Assembly (NCBI RefSeq): GCF_002214365.1
Contig: NZ_CP014854.1
Coordinates: 434,001-498,000 of the forward strand
Direction: 5' to 3'
Source of the DNA: Thermococcus celer Vu 13 = JCM 8558
GTDB lineage: Archaea; Methanobacteriota_B; Thermococci; Thermococcales; Thermococcaceae
DNA length: 64,000 bases
Shown: positions 53,709-62,420 of the stretch, piece by piece
How positions within the stretch are numbered: the first letter of the stretch is position 1
Layout of the letters: every line of letters begins with the position of its first letter
Notes under the pieces: generated by a model
Databases searched by the model: none
The model's input: only the letters and a program-made list of their open reading frames with translations
What the model was told of the DNA's origin: nothing
Position numbers and translations under genes: made by a program

Positions 53709-54080
53709 ATGAAAGGAATGAAAGGTTTAATCCTCTGTGTATGTCAGGGCACCTGCCCATCCTTTCAAAAGATGAATGTCTTTGAGATCCTGAACCACTT
53801 TAGAAGGGAGGGGAAAGTTGATTTTGTGGCAATACACCCGCAGCTTTGCGCCACGGACGGGGACAACTTCTGGAAAACCCTCCTAAAGAACGGAGAAGAC
53901 ATAGAAAAGCTCTTTGTAGCGGGTTGCGACCCTGTTATGCAGAAGAAGATGTTCGGATGGACGTTTAAGGAGCTTGGCTTTGATGAGAAAAAATTCATTG
54001 GCATTGAGATCAGGAACATGACCACTGACGAGGCCATTAAAGCGATAGAGGAAGCTATGCCCAATGGAGTTAAGGAGTGA
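53709..54080 (+). CDS. Stand-alone HdrA N-terminal-domain-like Fe-S protein
   Basis: A 123-residue protein resembling only the N-terminal domain of heterodisulfide reductase subunit A. Candidate cluster ligands are C10 and C12 (ILCVCQGTC, with C16), the Cys of PQLCATDGDNF, and the Cys of VAGCDPVMQKKMF. The flavin and ferredoxin domains of HdrA are absent. A 2[4Fe-4S] ferredoxin gene follows 6 bases later, so the pair could rebuild an electron-transfer unit. ATG at 53709 follows GAGGTGATAACA. A perfect SurR-type site lies upstream, hinting at sulfur-responsive expression. The gene is somewhat A/T-rich. Confidence 0.75.
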   Translation: MKGMKGLILCVCQGTCPSFQKMNVFEILNHFRREGKVDFVAIHPQLCATDGDNFWKTLLKNGEDIEKLFVAGCDPVMQKKMFGWTFKELGFDEKKFIGIEIRNMTTDEAIKAIEEAMPNGVKE

Positions 54081-54086
54081 GGAAAC

Positions 54087-54293
54087 ATGGCCAAGAACTG
54101 GTATCCCATAATAGATTACGAAAAGTGCATTGAATGCTTAACTTGTGCCAACTTCTGCCCCCACGGGGTCTACGAGGTTCCCTCCAATCCCGGAAAACCC
54201 AGAGTTGCCAACCCCGAAAACTGCGTGGAGTTTTGCAGGGGCTGCCAAAGAATCTGCCCGGCGGGAGCGATATCCTACTCCGGCGACTCCTGA
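54087..54293 (+). CDS. 2[4Fe-4S] ferredoxin-like protein
   Basis: A 68-residue ferredoxin with two cluster motifs: C14-x2-C17-x2-C20-x3-C24-P (KCIECLTCANFCP) and C46-x3-C50-x2-C53-x3-C57-P (CVEFCRGCQRICP). The second motif has CxxxC instead of CxxC, which may tune the cluster or mark a dedicated partner. It is co-transcribed with the mini-HdrA protein and probably transfers electrons with it. A T-rich run follows the stop. Confidence 0.88.
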   Translation: MAKNWYPIIDYEKCIECLTCANFCPHGVYEVPSNPGKPRVANPENCVEFCRGCQRICPAGAISYSGDS

Positions 54294-54477
54294 GACCTCT
54301 TTGTTTTTGATTTTCAAGACCACCGCTCATTGCAATCAAGATGTTCATGGCATAGCTGAAGTTGTGAATCCAAGAGAACAGGACTATCCGAAATTAGATT
54401 TGTGATGAACAGGAATTAAAAGTCAAGTGTTAAGTCGGAAGCAAAAATGAGGGGCATGCACGGAGCCCTAAGAGGAC
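54294..54477. other. Short intergenic stretch between convergent genes
   Basis: About 180 bases between the ferredoxin and cmo genes. The run TTTGTTTTTGATTTTC at its start is a probable terminator for the ferredoxin operon. No open frame or RNA was recognised. Confidence 0.5.
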
Positions 54478-55611
54478 TCAGAAGAACTTCCCGAACATGT
54501 ACTGCGGGATGGGGCAGAAGATTAATCTCCTCGCCCAGAGGCAGTCGGCGCAGCTCGGTTCGTTCCCCCAGCAGTCGATGTCGCTTGTCTTCACGAAATC
54601 GCACGCGTCCCTGAGCTCGCAGTCGGTGCACGAGGGGTACATGTAGTTCTTCATGGTAAAACGGAACCAGGTGTATTTCTCGCTTGTCCATATCTCCGCG
54701 AGGCTCTTCTCACGGACGTTGCCGAAGGAGTAGGCGTTTACCTTCTTCTTCCTGCCGAAGATGTACTCATAGTAGGTGTGGAGGAACCTGTAGCACGGCG
54801 AAACCTCCCCGTCCCACCTCACGACGGCGACGTTGTTCTCGTCGAAGTCACACTGCCTCTCGGTCTTGAGCTCGAACTTTGGTATCTTTATGTAGAGCCC
54901 GGAGTTGGCTATTTTCTGGAGCTTGTCAACCACGGGCGTCATGTCAACGCTCCCATCGTAGACTATATCCTTAACTTGTTCCTCCGCCATGGGAATGAGG
55001 TTCGAGACGAGCATTGCGTCAACGTTCAGATCCCGTAAGTACCTCGCGAGCGCCGGAAGATCTTTGTAGTTCTCCTTCGTCACGACGACCTCAACGCCTA
55101 TGCTTGGTTTGTGGGTTCCCATCTCTTCACGATACTTCACGAGCTTCCTAATCTTCTCCGCAGTTAATGCAGATGTTATGTGACCGAGGGTTATGGCGTT
55201 GGCGGCCGTCGGGACCGTGTCCATTGAGAAGTAGACGAGGTCGACACCGAGCTCCGCGAACTCCCTCAGCATCTCATCCGTCAGCAGGGTTCCGTTGGTG
55301 CTCATCCCGAGGGCAAAGCCCCTCCTCTTCACCTCGCGGACCATGTCCATGAAGCGCGGGTGAACCGCCGGCTCCCCTATCCCACCGAAGTAGATCATCC
55401 TGAGGTTCGGGAACTCCCCCGCATCGTCGAGTATCTTGAGGAAGAGCTCATAGTCCATGTCCCCCTCGGTGTCTTCCCAGTACTGCTTGAAGCACATCTC
55501 GCACTTGAGATTGCACCTGCTCGTTATCTCTATGTAGAGGTACTTCATGTCGAGCCTGGGTTTCACGATGACCTTACCGTCCCAGAGGGTGAAGGTGTAC
55601 TCCTTTTCCAT
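54478..55611 (-). CDS. cmo: Radical SAM/SPASM tungsten-cofactor-modifying protein (cmo)
   Basis: Radical SAM protein of 377 residues associated with tungsten aldehyde ferredoxin oxidoreductase. The cluster motif is C33-x3-C37-x2-C40 (SRCNLKCEMC). A C-terminal SPASM region (about 260-365) holds many cysteines (DGEVSPCYRF, SCTDCELRDACDF, CWGNEPSCADC). Its gene usually accompanies aor, as here, with a moaD gene between. The exact chemistry is not established. Transcribed as aor-distal genes: moaD lies 1 base upstream. Confidence 0.9.
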   Translation of the reverse strand: MEKEYTFTLWDGKVIVKPRLDMKYLYIEITSRCNLKCEMCFKQYWEDTEGDMDYELFLKILDDAGEFPNLRMIYFGGIGEPAVHPRFMDMVREVKRRGFALGMSTNGTLLTDEMLREFAELGVDLVYFSMDTVPTAANAITLGHITSALTAEKIRKLVKYREEMGTHKPSIGVEVVVTKENYKDLPALARYLRDLNVDAMLVSNLIPMAEEQVKDIVYDGSVDMTPVVDKLQKIANSGLYIKIPKFELKTERQCDFDENNVAVVRWDGEVSPCYRFLHTYYEYIFGRKKKVNAYSFGNVREKSLAEIWTSEKYTWFRFTMKNYMYPSCTDCELRDACDFVKTSDIDCWGNEPSCADCLWARRLIFCPIPQYMFGKFF

Positions 55612-55612
55612 T

Positions 55613-55861
55613 TCAGCCCCCTCCGGCAGGGGGGAAGATGCTCACAACGTCGTTCTCCTCAAGCGGTGTCTGCAGACCCTGAAGGTGCTCGATGTTCTTC
55701 CCGTTGACCAGTATCATGAAACCCTTCTCGAGCTCCTCTTTGAAGCCGGGATACGTCGCGTAGAGCTTTTCCAGAAGCTCCCCCACGTTCCCCGCGGGGA
55801 CCTCCAGGATCCTCCGTCCAGTTATCTCTATAAGAGTGGCAAAAACCTTGACTTTAACCAT
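55613..55861 (-). CDS. MoaD/ThiS-like sulfur carrier or SAMP (ends GGG)
   Basis: Ubiquitin-fold protein of 82 residues ending in PPAGGG, the C-terminal diglycine that is adenylated and thiocarboxylated or conjugated. Typical MoaD strands are VKVKVFATLIEITG and LEENDVVSIFPPAGGG. It likely supplies sulfur for the tungstopterin dithiolene of the neighbouring aldehyde oxidoreductase, or acts as a small archaeal modifier. Potential partners in this window are the E1-like protein (63533) and the JAMM protease (4680). It abuts cmo. Confidence 0.88.
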   Translation of the reverse strand: MVKVKVFATLIEITGRRILEVPAGNVGELLEKLYATYPGFKEELEKGFMILVNGKNIEHLQGLQTPLEENDVVSIFPPAGGG

Positions 55862-55946
55862 GGCCTACCACCGTTTTATGAAAGTGGAATCCCAACTTAA
55901 AAAAAGTTTTCGAGTGAAAAAATTTTTAAAAGGGCCAAAAGCGGGA

Positions 55947-57764
55947 TCAGAGGAACTCCCCGATGCCGAGTTCCTCGGCCTTCTCCTTCGGAACCCTTCC
56001 GTCCTCCGTCCAGCCGCGGAGCTTGTAGTAGCGCGGTAGCATCTCCTTGAGCCTGACCACGTGACCCTTGTTCGGGCCCTCCGGCATGGGCTCCTCGAGG
56101 AAGCGCTTTGGAAGGGAATCATCCCTCTCCGGGTCGAGGCCGGCCTTGAGGTTGAAGATGCGCTCGGCGTTCCATATCCTCTCGCCTATCTTGAGGTAGT
56201 CCTCTGTGGAGAGGTCCCAGCCGAGGGCCGCGTTGAGCATGTCGCGGTAGTCATCTGCTCCCAGGCCGAAGGTCGTGAAGAGGCACAGACCGGCCGCATC
56301 GATGAGGGCGCTGAGGTCCTGGAAGAGTATCAGCATCTTGACCTTATCATCGCTCACATCATGGGGATCCATCTTGTAAGGATAGCCGAGGATCTCGGGG
56401 CTTATCATGTAGTTCTTTATGTGGCATCCACCGCGGTTGTTGGTCGCGTAACCGAGGCCGTGCCCTTCAGCACCGCGCGGGTCATAAGCCGGAAGCTCGA
56501 GCTTCTTGACGCTCATGGAGTACTCGGGGTGTCCGTAGCTCTCCGCGAGGCGGTAGCCACCCTCGGCGAGCTTATCCCCAAATCCCTCTCTCCTCGCGAG
56601 CTTATCGATGTAGTAGTGGAGGACCTCCGTGTTGCCCCACCTGAACGGTGGAGCGTCCCCAAGCTCCTCGTCCTTTATGAACCCCTTCTCGTAGAGCTCC
56701 ATCGCCGTTGCGAGGGTTCCACCGGTTGAGATGGTGTCGAGACCGAGCTCGTCGCACATGTGGTTTGCCTCGATTATGCTCGCGAGGTCGTTTATACCGA
56801 GGTTCGCCCCAAGGGCCCAGGTGCTCTCGTATTCCGGCCCCTCGGTGACTCCAACGGTCGGAAGCTTGTTGACCCTGCCACAGCCAATCGGGCACGCGTA
56901 ACACGGCTGGTTCCTGATCAGGTACTTCGCCGCCATCGCCTCACCGCTCTGCTCGTAGGCGTGCTCATAGACACCCGTCTGGAAGTTCCTCGTTGGGTAA
57001 AGGCCGTTTTCGTTGATTATGTTGACGAGAACCGCGGTACCGAACTTCGGGAGTCCGCCTCCCGCGACCGGGTCGTTCCTCAGCTTGTTGATCTTCTCCC
57101 TAACCGTTAGCATGAACTTCTGCTTGTCCGCTACCGGCACGGTCTTGCTTCCCTCGACGGCTATGGCCTTCAGGTTCTTGCTTCCCATCACGGCACCGAC
57201 GCCCGCCCTGCCTGCGGCCCTGTGTCCATCGTTCATGACCGCAGCGAACTTAACGAGGTTCTCTCCAGCCGGACCGATCGAGGCTATCCTGAGCCTCTTG
57301 CTTCCGATCTCCTTTCTTATCGTCTCCTCGGTCTCGCTCACGAGCTTGCCCCAGATGTGGGACGCATCCCTGATCTCGACGTCATCGTCCTTTACGTAGA
57401 TGTAGACGGGCTTCTCGGCCTTGCCCTCCACGACGATGGCGTCCCATCCGGCGAACTTGAGCTCCGCTCCGAAATATCCTCCCGAGTTGGACATCGTTAT
57501 GAAACCCGTTGCTGGGCTCTTCGTGACGACGTTATACCTACCTCCGGTTGGAGCGCTCGTCCCGCTCAGCGGGCCCGGGGCTATTATCAGCTTGTTCTCC
57601 GGGCTCAGCGGGTCGACCTTTGGATCCATCTCCTTGAGGAGGAGATATATCGCAAGCCCCCTGCTCCCGAGCCACTTCTTGGCCAGCTCCTCGTCGTACT
57701 CCTCAACCTTCACCTCTCCGGTGGAGAGGTTTACGCGCAGAAACCTTCCCCAGTTGCCATACAT
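55947..57764 (-). CDS. aor: Tungsten-containing aldehyde ferredoxin oxidoreductase
   Basis: Oxidises aldehydes to acids with ferredoxin as acceptor, using a bis-tungstopterin and one [4Fe-4S] cluster. The 605-residue length equals the Pyrococcus furiosus enzyme. The opening MYGNWGRFLRVNLSTGEV and pterin-binding segments are nearly identical. Cluster ligands are in QPCYACPIGCGR plus the distant Cys in AAGLCLFTTF. ATG at 57764 is fixed by homology; in-frame codons upstream are unsupported. The moaD and cmo genes follow on the same strand. Confidence 0.96.
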   Translation of the reverse strand: MYGNWGRFLRVNLSTGEVKVEEYDEELAKKWLGSRGLAIYLLLKEMDPKVDPLSPENKLIIAPGPLSGTSAPTGGRYNVVTKSPATGFITMSNSGGYFGAELKFAGWDAIVVEGKAEKPVYIYVKDDDVEIRDASHIWGKLVSETEETIRKEIGSKRLRIASIGPAGENLVKFAAVMNDGHRAAGRAGVGAVMGSKNLKAIAVEGSKTVPVADKQKFMLTVREKINKLRNDPVAGGGLPKFGTAVLVNIINENGLYPTRNFQTGVYEHAYEQSGEAMAAKYLIRNQPCYACPIGCGRVNKLPTVGVTEGPEYESTWALGANLGINDLASIIEANHMCDELGLDTISTGGTLATAMELYEKGFIKDEELGDAPPFRWGNTEVLHYYIDKLARREGFGDKLAEGGYRLAESYGHPEYSMSVKKLELPAYDPRGAEGHGLGYATNNRGGCHIKNYMISPEILGYPYKMDPHDVSDDKVKMLILFQDLSALIDAAGLCLFTTFGLGADDYRDMLNAALGWDLSTEDYLKIGERIWNAERIFNLKAGLDPERDDSLPKRFLEEPMPEGPNKGHVVRLKEMLPRYYKLRGWTEDGRVPKEKAEELGIGEFL

Positions 57765-57947
57765 GGGCATCGCCATATAGATGTGAACATTCATGCCTAA
57801 TAACTTTTGGCGAAAATGAACAATGTCACGAGAATATTCGAAGTTAAACATTATCGTTAACGCCAGACGTTGGCACCGGAGGAACCTCCAGGGCCAAGTC
57901 CAGCAGTCCATAGAAAACTCAAGGAAATAATTCAAAAAATCATGGAA

Positions 57948-59054
57948 TCAAAGGAGCCCCTCTATCAGCTCCCCGACGTTCCCCCTGGCCTTGCCGCGGA
58001 GCCTCTCGAGGTGGCCACTCAAAGCTTCGCCGATGCCGTGGACGAACAGGCTGAGCGCCTCGTCGCTGTCCAGGCCCCTCGAGCGGAGGTAGAAGAGCGC
58101 ATCCTCGTCGAACTGCCTCACGGTGGAGGAGTGGAACGCGGCCTCGACCTCACCGGTGTCCACCTCGAGCATCGGCACGCTAACCCCGAGCGAGCCCCTG
58201 TCCATCACGGTGACCTCCGAGACCACGCCGCTGGACGCGTTTCTGGCACTCTCGAAGACCTTCGCGGTGCCCCTGTGAACCGTCCAACCGTTCTCGTAGG
58301 AGAAGCCGTGAACCCTCGTCTCGCTCCTGCTCCTTTTACCGTACTGAAGGACGTTGGTGACGTAGTCAACGGCGTTACCTACCGCCATCGGCATGCCCCT
58401 GAGGATGAGCTCGCTTTCCGGCCCCTCGAGGGAGTAGTCCTCGCGGTGGTGGCTCATCTCCCCACCGCTTACCACCGTGAACGCCCTGACCCGGCTTTTG
58501 CCGCCGAGGCTCGCCCTGAGGAGGTAATGAGAGAGCCCCCTGTGCCTTCCAACGGTCAGGATCTCAAGCTCCGCATCCTTCGCCTTGAGCTCGACCAGGA
58601 GGGACTTCGTGCCCCCTTCGGCCATGTCGTAGATTACTATCGGGGCCCTGACGTTCTCGGCCTCGATGCTGATGTGGTGGCTGACGAAGGCCTTCCCCGA
58701 GAGGTGGGAGACTATCACGAGCGGCTCAAAGAGGTCCCGGGTGATCCTGAGCCTGTAGGCTTTCTTGAGGGCGTAGAAGTGGAAGCCGAGTATCCTCGAC
58801 TCCCCCGGCTGAGAGAGGCCCAGCGTCCCCTCGTCCAGCTCAACTCCAGCTGGAAGGCTGAACTCAGCCCCGCTTCCCGAAAGGAGGACGTTACCCTTCA
58901 CCGGAACCTCTCCCGGCTCCGCTTCCGTCGGGAGTCTGAGCGGTGAGTTCTCCTCAAAGAGTTTCCACTTGGTGTAGCTCTTAATCGTCGGGCTGTCGCC
59001 GTACTTCTGGTACTCGAGCCTCTCGAGAAGCTCCTGAGTTACCCCAAACATCAT
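57948..59054 (-). CDS. sufD: SufD
   Basis: SufB/D-family subunit (368 residues) of the SufBCD Fe-S assembly scaffold. It has the right-handed beta-helix core (LLRASLGGKSRVRAFTVVSGGEMSHHREDYSLEG by position about 180-215) and the C-terminal helical RQFDEDALFYLRSRGLDSDEALSLFVHGIGEAL (about 310-345), where the SufB counterpart has DKLFYMNQRGISEEEA. Co-transcribed in the order sufC-sufB-sufD; the start overlaps the sufB stop by 4 bases (ATG at 59054 or 59051). Confidence 0.9.
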   Translation of the reverse strand: MMFGVTQELLERLEYQKYGDSPTIKSYTKWKLFEENSPLRLPTEAEPGEVPVKGNVLLSGSGAEFSLPAGVELDEGTLGLSQPGESRILGFHFYALKKAYRLRITRDLFEPLVIVSHLSGKAFVSHHISIEAENVRAPIVIYDMAEGGTKSLLVELKAKDAELEILTVGRHRGLSHYLLRASLGGKSRVRAFTVVSGGEMSHHREDYSLEGPESELILRGMPMAVGNAVDYVTNVLQYGKRSRSETRVHGFSYENGWTVHRGTAKVFESARNASSGVVSEVTVMDRGSLGVSVPMLEVDTGEVEAAFHSSTVRQFDEDALFYLRSRGLDSDEALSLFVHGIGEALSGHLERLRGKARGNVGELIEGLL

Positions 59055-60478
59055 CCGACACCCCCAACCTCGCTGAACTCAAGCTCTATGACCTTCTTGA
59101 GGACCTGAACGTACTCGAAGGGCAGTCCCTCGAGGACCTCACTGATGAAGCCGATGACTATGAGGCTCTTCGCCTCCTCCTCGCTTATGCCCCTCTGGTT
59201 CATGTAGAAGAGCTTGTCCTCGCCGAGCTTTCCGGTCGTCGCCTCGTGGATTATGCTCGCGCCCGGCTCGTCGCTCTGGTTGTGCGGGTAGGTGTAGGCC
59301 TTGCTCTCCTCATCGAGGATGAGCGAATCGCACGAGACCGCCGCCGTCGAGTTCACGGCCCCCTTGACTACCCTCACCATCCCGCGGTAGATGTTTATCC
59401 CGCCGTTGGCGCTTATGCTCTTTGAGACTATCTTTGAGCTCGTGTTCCTGGCGAGATGCCACGTCTTGGCCCCGGTGTCCTTCAGGTAGGGACCGTTGCT
59501 GAGCGACACAACGTACTGGGCAGTCCTCGCCCCCTCTCCCTTGAGGACGCTTGAGGGGTAGGTGTAGGTTACGTGGCTCCCGATGCTCCCCTCGACCCAC
59601 TCGACGTAGGCGTTGTCTTCCACGATGGCGCGCTTGTTGTTGAAGTTGATGACGTTCCTGCTCCAGTTCTGTATCGTCGTGAACTTGACTGTGGCGTTCT
59701 TGTGGGCGTATATCTCGACCATGCCGTCGTGGAAGGAGAAGCCCTTGTACATCGGTGCGCTGCAGCCCTCGATGAAGTGGACGTAGCTCCCTTCATCCGC
59801 GATTAGCAGGGTGTGCTCGAACTGCCCCTCCAGAGCAGAGCCTATGACGAAGAAGGCCTCTATCGGAAACGGAACCCTGACCCCCTTCGGGATGTAAACG
59901 AAGGCCCCTCCGCTCCAGAGGGCGTGGTGTAAGGCTGAGAACTTGTGGTCCCCGGGCGGGAACACCTTGCCGAAGTACCTCTTCACGAGGTCCGGGTACC
60001 TCTGCACGGCCTCCTCCATGGGCATCATGATTATGCCCTTCTTTTCGAACTCCTCCTTGAGCTGGGAGTAGACGCTCTCGCTGTCGAAAACGGCCGTGAG
60101 ACCGGACAGGAACTTCTTCTCTATCTCGGGGATGTTGAGACGCTCAAATGTTCTCCTGATGTTCTCGGGCAGATCATCCCAGTCCCTGACCTCATCACTC
60201 ACTTCGGGCTTTGAATAGAGGGAGAAGCTTTCGAGGTCAAGTTCGTCTATCCCGACCACCCATCTGGGCATCGGGAGCTTCTGGAACAGCTCGAGAGCCT
60301 TGAGGCGGTGCCTGAGCATCCATTCCGGCTCGTTCTTTATGCGTGACAGCTCCCTGACCGCGTCCTCGGTTAGCTCGCCGCGGAGCTCTATCTCCTTGGG
60401 ATACGGGACCGCGGTGCCGAGGATCTCCTCGAGGGAACCGGCCTTCAGTATATCCTCAAGCTTTGAGCGCTGTTCCAT
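59051..60478 (-). CDS. sufB: SufB
   Basis: Main scaffold subunit of SufBCD (475 residues), on which Fe-S clusters are assembled. Typical segments are HHALWSGGAFVYIPKGVRVPFP, EGCSAPMYKGFSFHDGMVEIYAHKNA (by position about 240-268), the region with candidate ligand residues AAVSCDSLILDEESKAYTYP and SDEPGASIIHEATTGKLGEDKLFYM. It overlaps the sufC stop by 23 bases, so the two are translationally linked. Confidence 0.94.
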   Translation of the reverse strand: MEQRSKLEDILKAGSLEEILGTAVPYPKEIELRGELTEDAVRELSRIKNEPEWMLRHRLKALELFQKLPMPRWVVGIDELDLESFSLYSKPEVSDEVRDWDDLPENIRRTFERLNIPEIEKKFLSGLTAVFDSESVYSQLKEEFEKKGIIMMPMEEAVQRYPDLVKRYFGKVFPPGDHKFSALHHALWSGGAFVYIPKGVRVPFPIEAFFVIGSALEGQFEHTLLIADEGSYVHFIEGCSAPMYKGFSFHDGMVEIYAHKNATVKFTTIQNWSRNVINFNNKRAIVEDNAYVEWVEGSIGSHVTYTYPSSVLKGEGARTAQYVVSLSNGPYLKDTGAKTWHLARNTSSKIVSKSISANGGINIYRGMVRVVKGAVNSTAAVSCDSLILDEESKAYTYPHNQSDEPGASIIHEATTGKLGEDKLFYMNQRGISEEEAKSLIVIGFISEVLEGLPFEYVQVLKKVIELEFSEVGGVG

Positions 60479-61199
60479 TTTCGGTCACCGCCGCGAAGCC
60501 CCTCTCCTCTATAAGCTTCACGAGTTCCATTCCGCCGGAGACGGCGAGCTTTCCATCCTTCAGAACGTGCACCCTCTGGGGGTTCAGGTACTCCAGGATC
60601 CTGCCGTAGTGCGTGATTAGAAGGATGGAGGTCCCCTCGCTGTGCAGTCTGGCAATTAACCCCGCGATCACCTTGAGGGAGTCAACGTCCACACCGCTGT
60701 CGGGCTCGTCGAGGATCAGCAGTTTTGGCTTCACAAGGTAGGCCTGGAGCATCTCCAGCTTCTTTCTCTCCCCGCCGGAAAAGCCCACGTTGAGCTCCCT
60801 CGAGAGCATCGTCTTATCAAAACCGAGTTCCTCCACCGTCTTGAAGACGAGGTCGTAGGCCTGAACCTCGTCCATACCCCTGAGGTTCTTCAACGCCCTC
60901 TGGAGGAAGTTTATGACCTTCACCCCCTCGACCTCAACCGGCTGCTGGAAGCTGAGGAAGATGCCCTTCCTAGCCCTCTCCTCGGGTTTCGCGTCCGTTA
61001 TGTTCTCTCCCTCAAAGAGTATCCTCCCCTCTGTGACGTTGTACCGGGGATGCCCCGCTATCGTCAGGGCAAGGGTTGACTTCCCCGAGCCGTTCGGGCC
61101 CATGACGACGTGGAGCTCGCCGGCCGGGAGTTCTAAATTCACCCCTTTGAGGATTTCCTTTCCATCCACCTCAACGTGAAGATCTTCCACCTTTAACAT
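60456..61199 (-). CDS. sufC: SufC ATPase
   Basis: Soluble ABC ATPase (247 residues) that drives SufBCD. Walker A GPNGSGKSTL, signature GFSGGERKKLEML, Walker B LLILDEPDSGVDVD, H-loop ITHYGRI. ATG at 61199 is favoured by GACGGTGATGGTC upstream; a GTG at 61208 lies inside that site. First gene of the sufCBD operon. Two dyads sit at its promoter (61220-61235 and 61260-61277) around TATA-like CTTTTAAAAC at about 61243-61252. Confidence 0.95.
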   Translation of the reverse strand: MLKVEDLHVEVDGKEILKGVNLELPAGELHVVMGPNGSGKSTLALTIAGHPRYNVTEGRILFEGENITDAKPEERARKGIFLSFQQPVEVEGVKVINFLQRALKNLRGMDEVQAYDLVFKTVEELGFDKTMLSRELNVGFSGGERKKLEMLQAYLVKPKLLILDEPDSGVDVDSLKVIAGLIARLHSEGTSILLITHYGRILEYLNPQRVHVLKDGKLAVSGGMELVKLIEERGFAAVTENGTALKA

Positions 61200-61219
61200 G
61201 ACCATCACCGTCCATTATC

Positions 61220-61277
61220 TACACATTCTTGTGTAAGAGAAGTCAGTTTTAAAAGTTTTCTACCCATCCCTGGGTAG
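61220..61277 (-). promoter_or_regulatory. sufCBD promoter with two perfect dyads
   Basis: TACACA-TTCT-TGTGTA at 61220-61235 lies where transcription is expected to start, and CTACCCA-TCCC-TGGGTAG at 61260-61277 lies just upstream of TATA-like CTTTTAAAAC (about 61243-61252, minus strand). The first is well placed for a repressor and the second for an activator. No known regulator was matched. Confidence 0.62.
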
Positions 61278-61330
61278 CCAAGGGTTGGTGAACTCGGGAG
61301 AAGGGGATATAAAAATCGACGCCGCCCACG

Positions 61331-61777
61331 TTAAAGTGTTATCAGGGCCGTCTTCCCGATTATCTCTTCCCGGGCCTTTCCGCTCTTCAGGTCTTCGATC
61401 AGTTTCAGGACCCTCCGCCTTATCTCGTCCCTTACCTCACGGTACTTCTCTATGGGCTTTCCGTAGGGGTCGTCGAGGCCCCAGTCCCAGGTTTTTTCTG
61501 GTGGAGCGTAGGGACACTTGTCGAGGCAGCCCATGGTTATCACGATGTACGCTTCATCGGCCATCTCCCTCGTGTAGAGCTTGGGCCTCTGGCCGTCGAG
61601 GGATATCCCTATCTCCTCCATCACGGCCTTCGCCAGCGGGTCTATCGTCTCTGCCGGTTCGGTTCCGGCGCTCATGGCCTTGAAACGTGGGTCATCGTTA
61701 AAGTGGTTGAAGAACGCCTCCGCCATCTGGCTTCTTGCGGAGTTTTTAACGCACACGAAGAGAATGGGCTTCTTCAC
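61331..61777 (-). CDS. arsC: Arsenate reductase-like LMW protein phosphatase fold protein
   Basis: Thioredoxin-coupled arsenate reductase family (148 residues, LMW-PTPase fold). The P-loop is C9-V-K-N-S-A-R (FVCVKNSARSQMAEAFF), with downstream cysteines C84 and C88 in TMGCLDKCP for the disulfide relay and the catalytic Asp in GLDDPYGKP. It converts arsenate to arsenite using thioredoxin; a phosphatase role is possible. It starts with GTG at 61777 after GCGATGATAAC. The ArsR-type regulator at 5120 is far away, so no ars operon is seen. Confidence 0.85.
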   Translation of the reverse strand: MKKPILFVCVKNSARSQMAEAFFNHFNDDPRFKAMSAGTEPAETIDPLAKAVMEEIGISLDGQRPKLYTREMADEAYIVITMGCLDKCPYAPPEKTWDWGLDDPYGKPIEKYREVRDEIRRRVLKLIEDLKSGKAREEIIGKTALITL

Positions 61778-61869
61778 GTTATCATCGCCTTTCCCTTGAG
61801 GAGGTGGTTTAAAATTTTTCCGGGCTGGGTTCCCACCCGAAACAGGAAATAAAAACGACAGGCGGGAAT

Positions 61870-62391
61870 TTACTCCCCCGCCATCAAAATCCCCGGGAGC
61901 TTTGGAGCCCTCGCGCCAAGTTCCCTGTCGAGCATGAGGAGTACCTGCGGGCTATCCCCGGCGAACTTGAGCTGATCCAAAACCCTCTTTACGTTGGCCT
62001 CCTCCTCGACCTGCTCGTTGATGAACCACTCGAGGAAGGCCCTCGTCGGGTAGTCCTTCTCCTCCTCGGCGAGGGCGGCGAGCTCGTGGATGGATTTGCT
62101 TATGAATTTTTCGTGCTCGTAAGTCGCTTCAAAGGCCTTGACCGGTGATTCCCACTCCTTCGGCGGCTTGGGGATCTCACTCAGCTCCACCCTTCCGTTC
62201 CTCTCGTAGATGTAGTTGTAGAACCTCAGGGCGTGCCCGAGCTCCTCCTCTGCCTGGGCCTTCATCCAGCTGGCGAATCCCTCGAGGTTCATGTCCTCGA
62301 AGTACGCCGCCATTGCGAAATAAAGATATGCTGAATACAGTTCCCTGTTCAGCTGCTCGTTGAGGGCCTTCAACATTCTTTCACTCAACAT
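61870..62391 (-). CDS. Ferritin
   Basis: Non-heme ferritin (173 residues) that oxidises and stores iron in a 24-mer cage. Ferroxidase residues are visible: Glu17 ([12 protein letters not shown]), Glu50 and His53 (EEELGH), and downstream Glu in YEHEKF and INEQVEEE. No heme-site methionine is evident. ATG at 62391 follows GGTGATGGAAG. A dyad GAACTA/TAGTTC encloses its TATA-like element (62421-62441). Adjacent to suf genes, consistent with an iron-handling neighbourhood. Confidence 0.94.
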   Translation of the reverse strand: MLSERMLKALNEQLNRELYSAYLYFAMAAYFEDMNLEGFASWMKAQAEEELGHALRFYNYIYERNGRVELSEIPKPPKEWESPVKAFEATYEHEKFISKSIHELAALAEEEKDYPTRAFLEWFINEQVEEEANVKRVLDQLKFAGDSPQVLLMLDRELGARAPKLPGILMAGE

Positions 62392-62420
62392 CTTCCATCA
62401 CCACCATTAATTCTGGTCTC

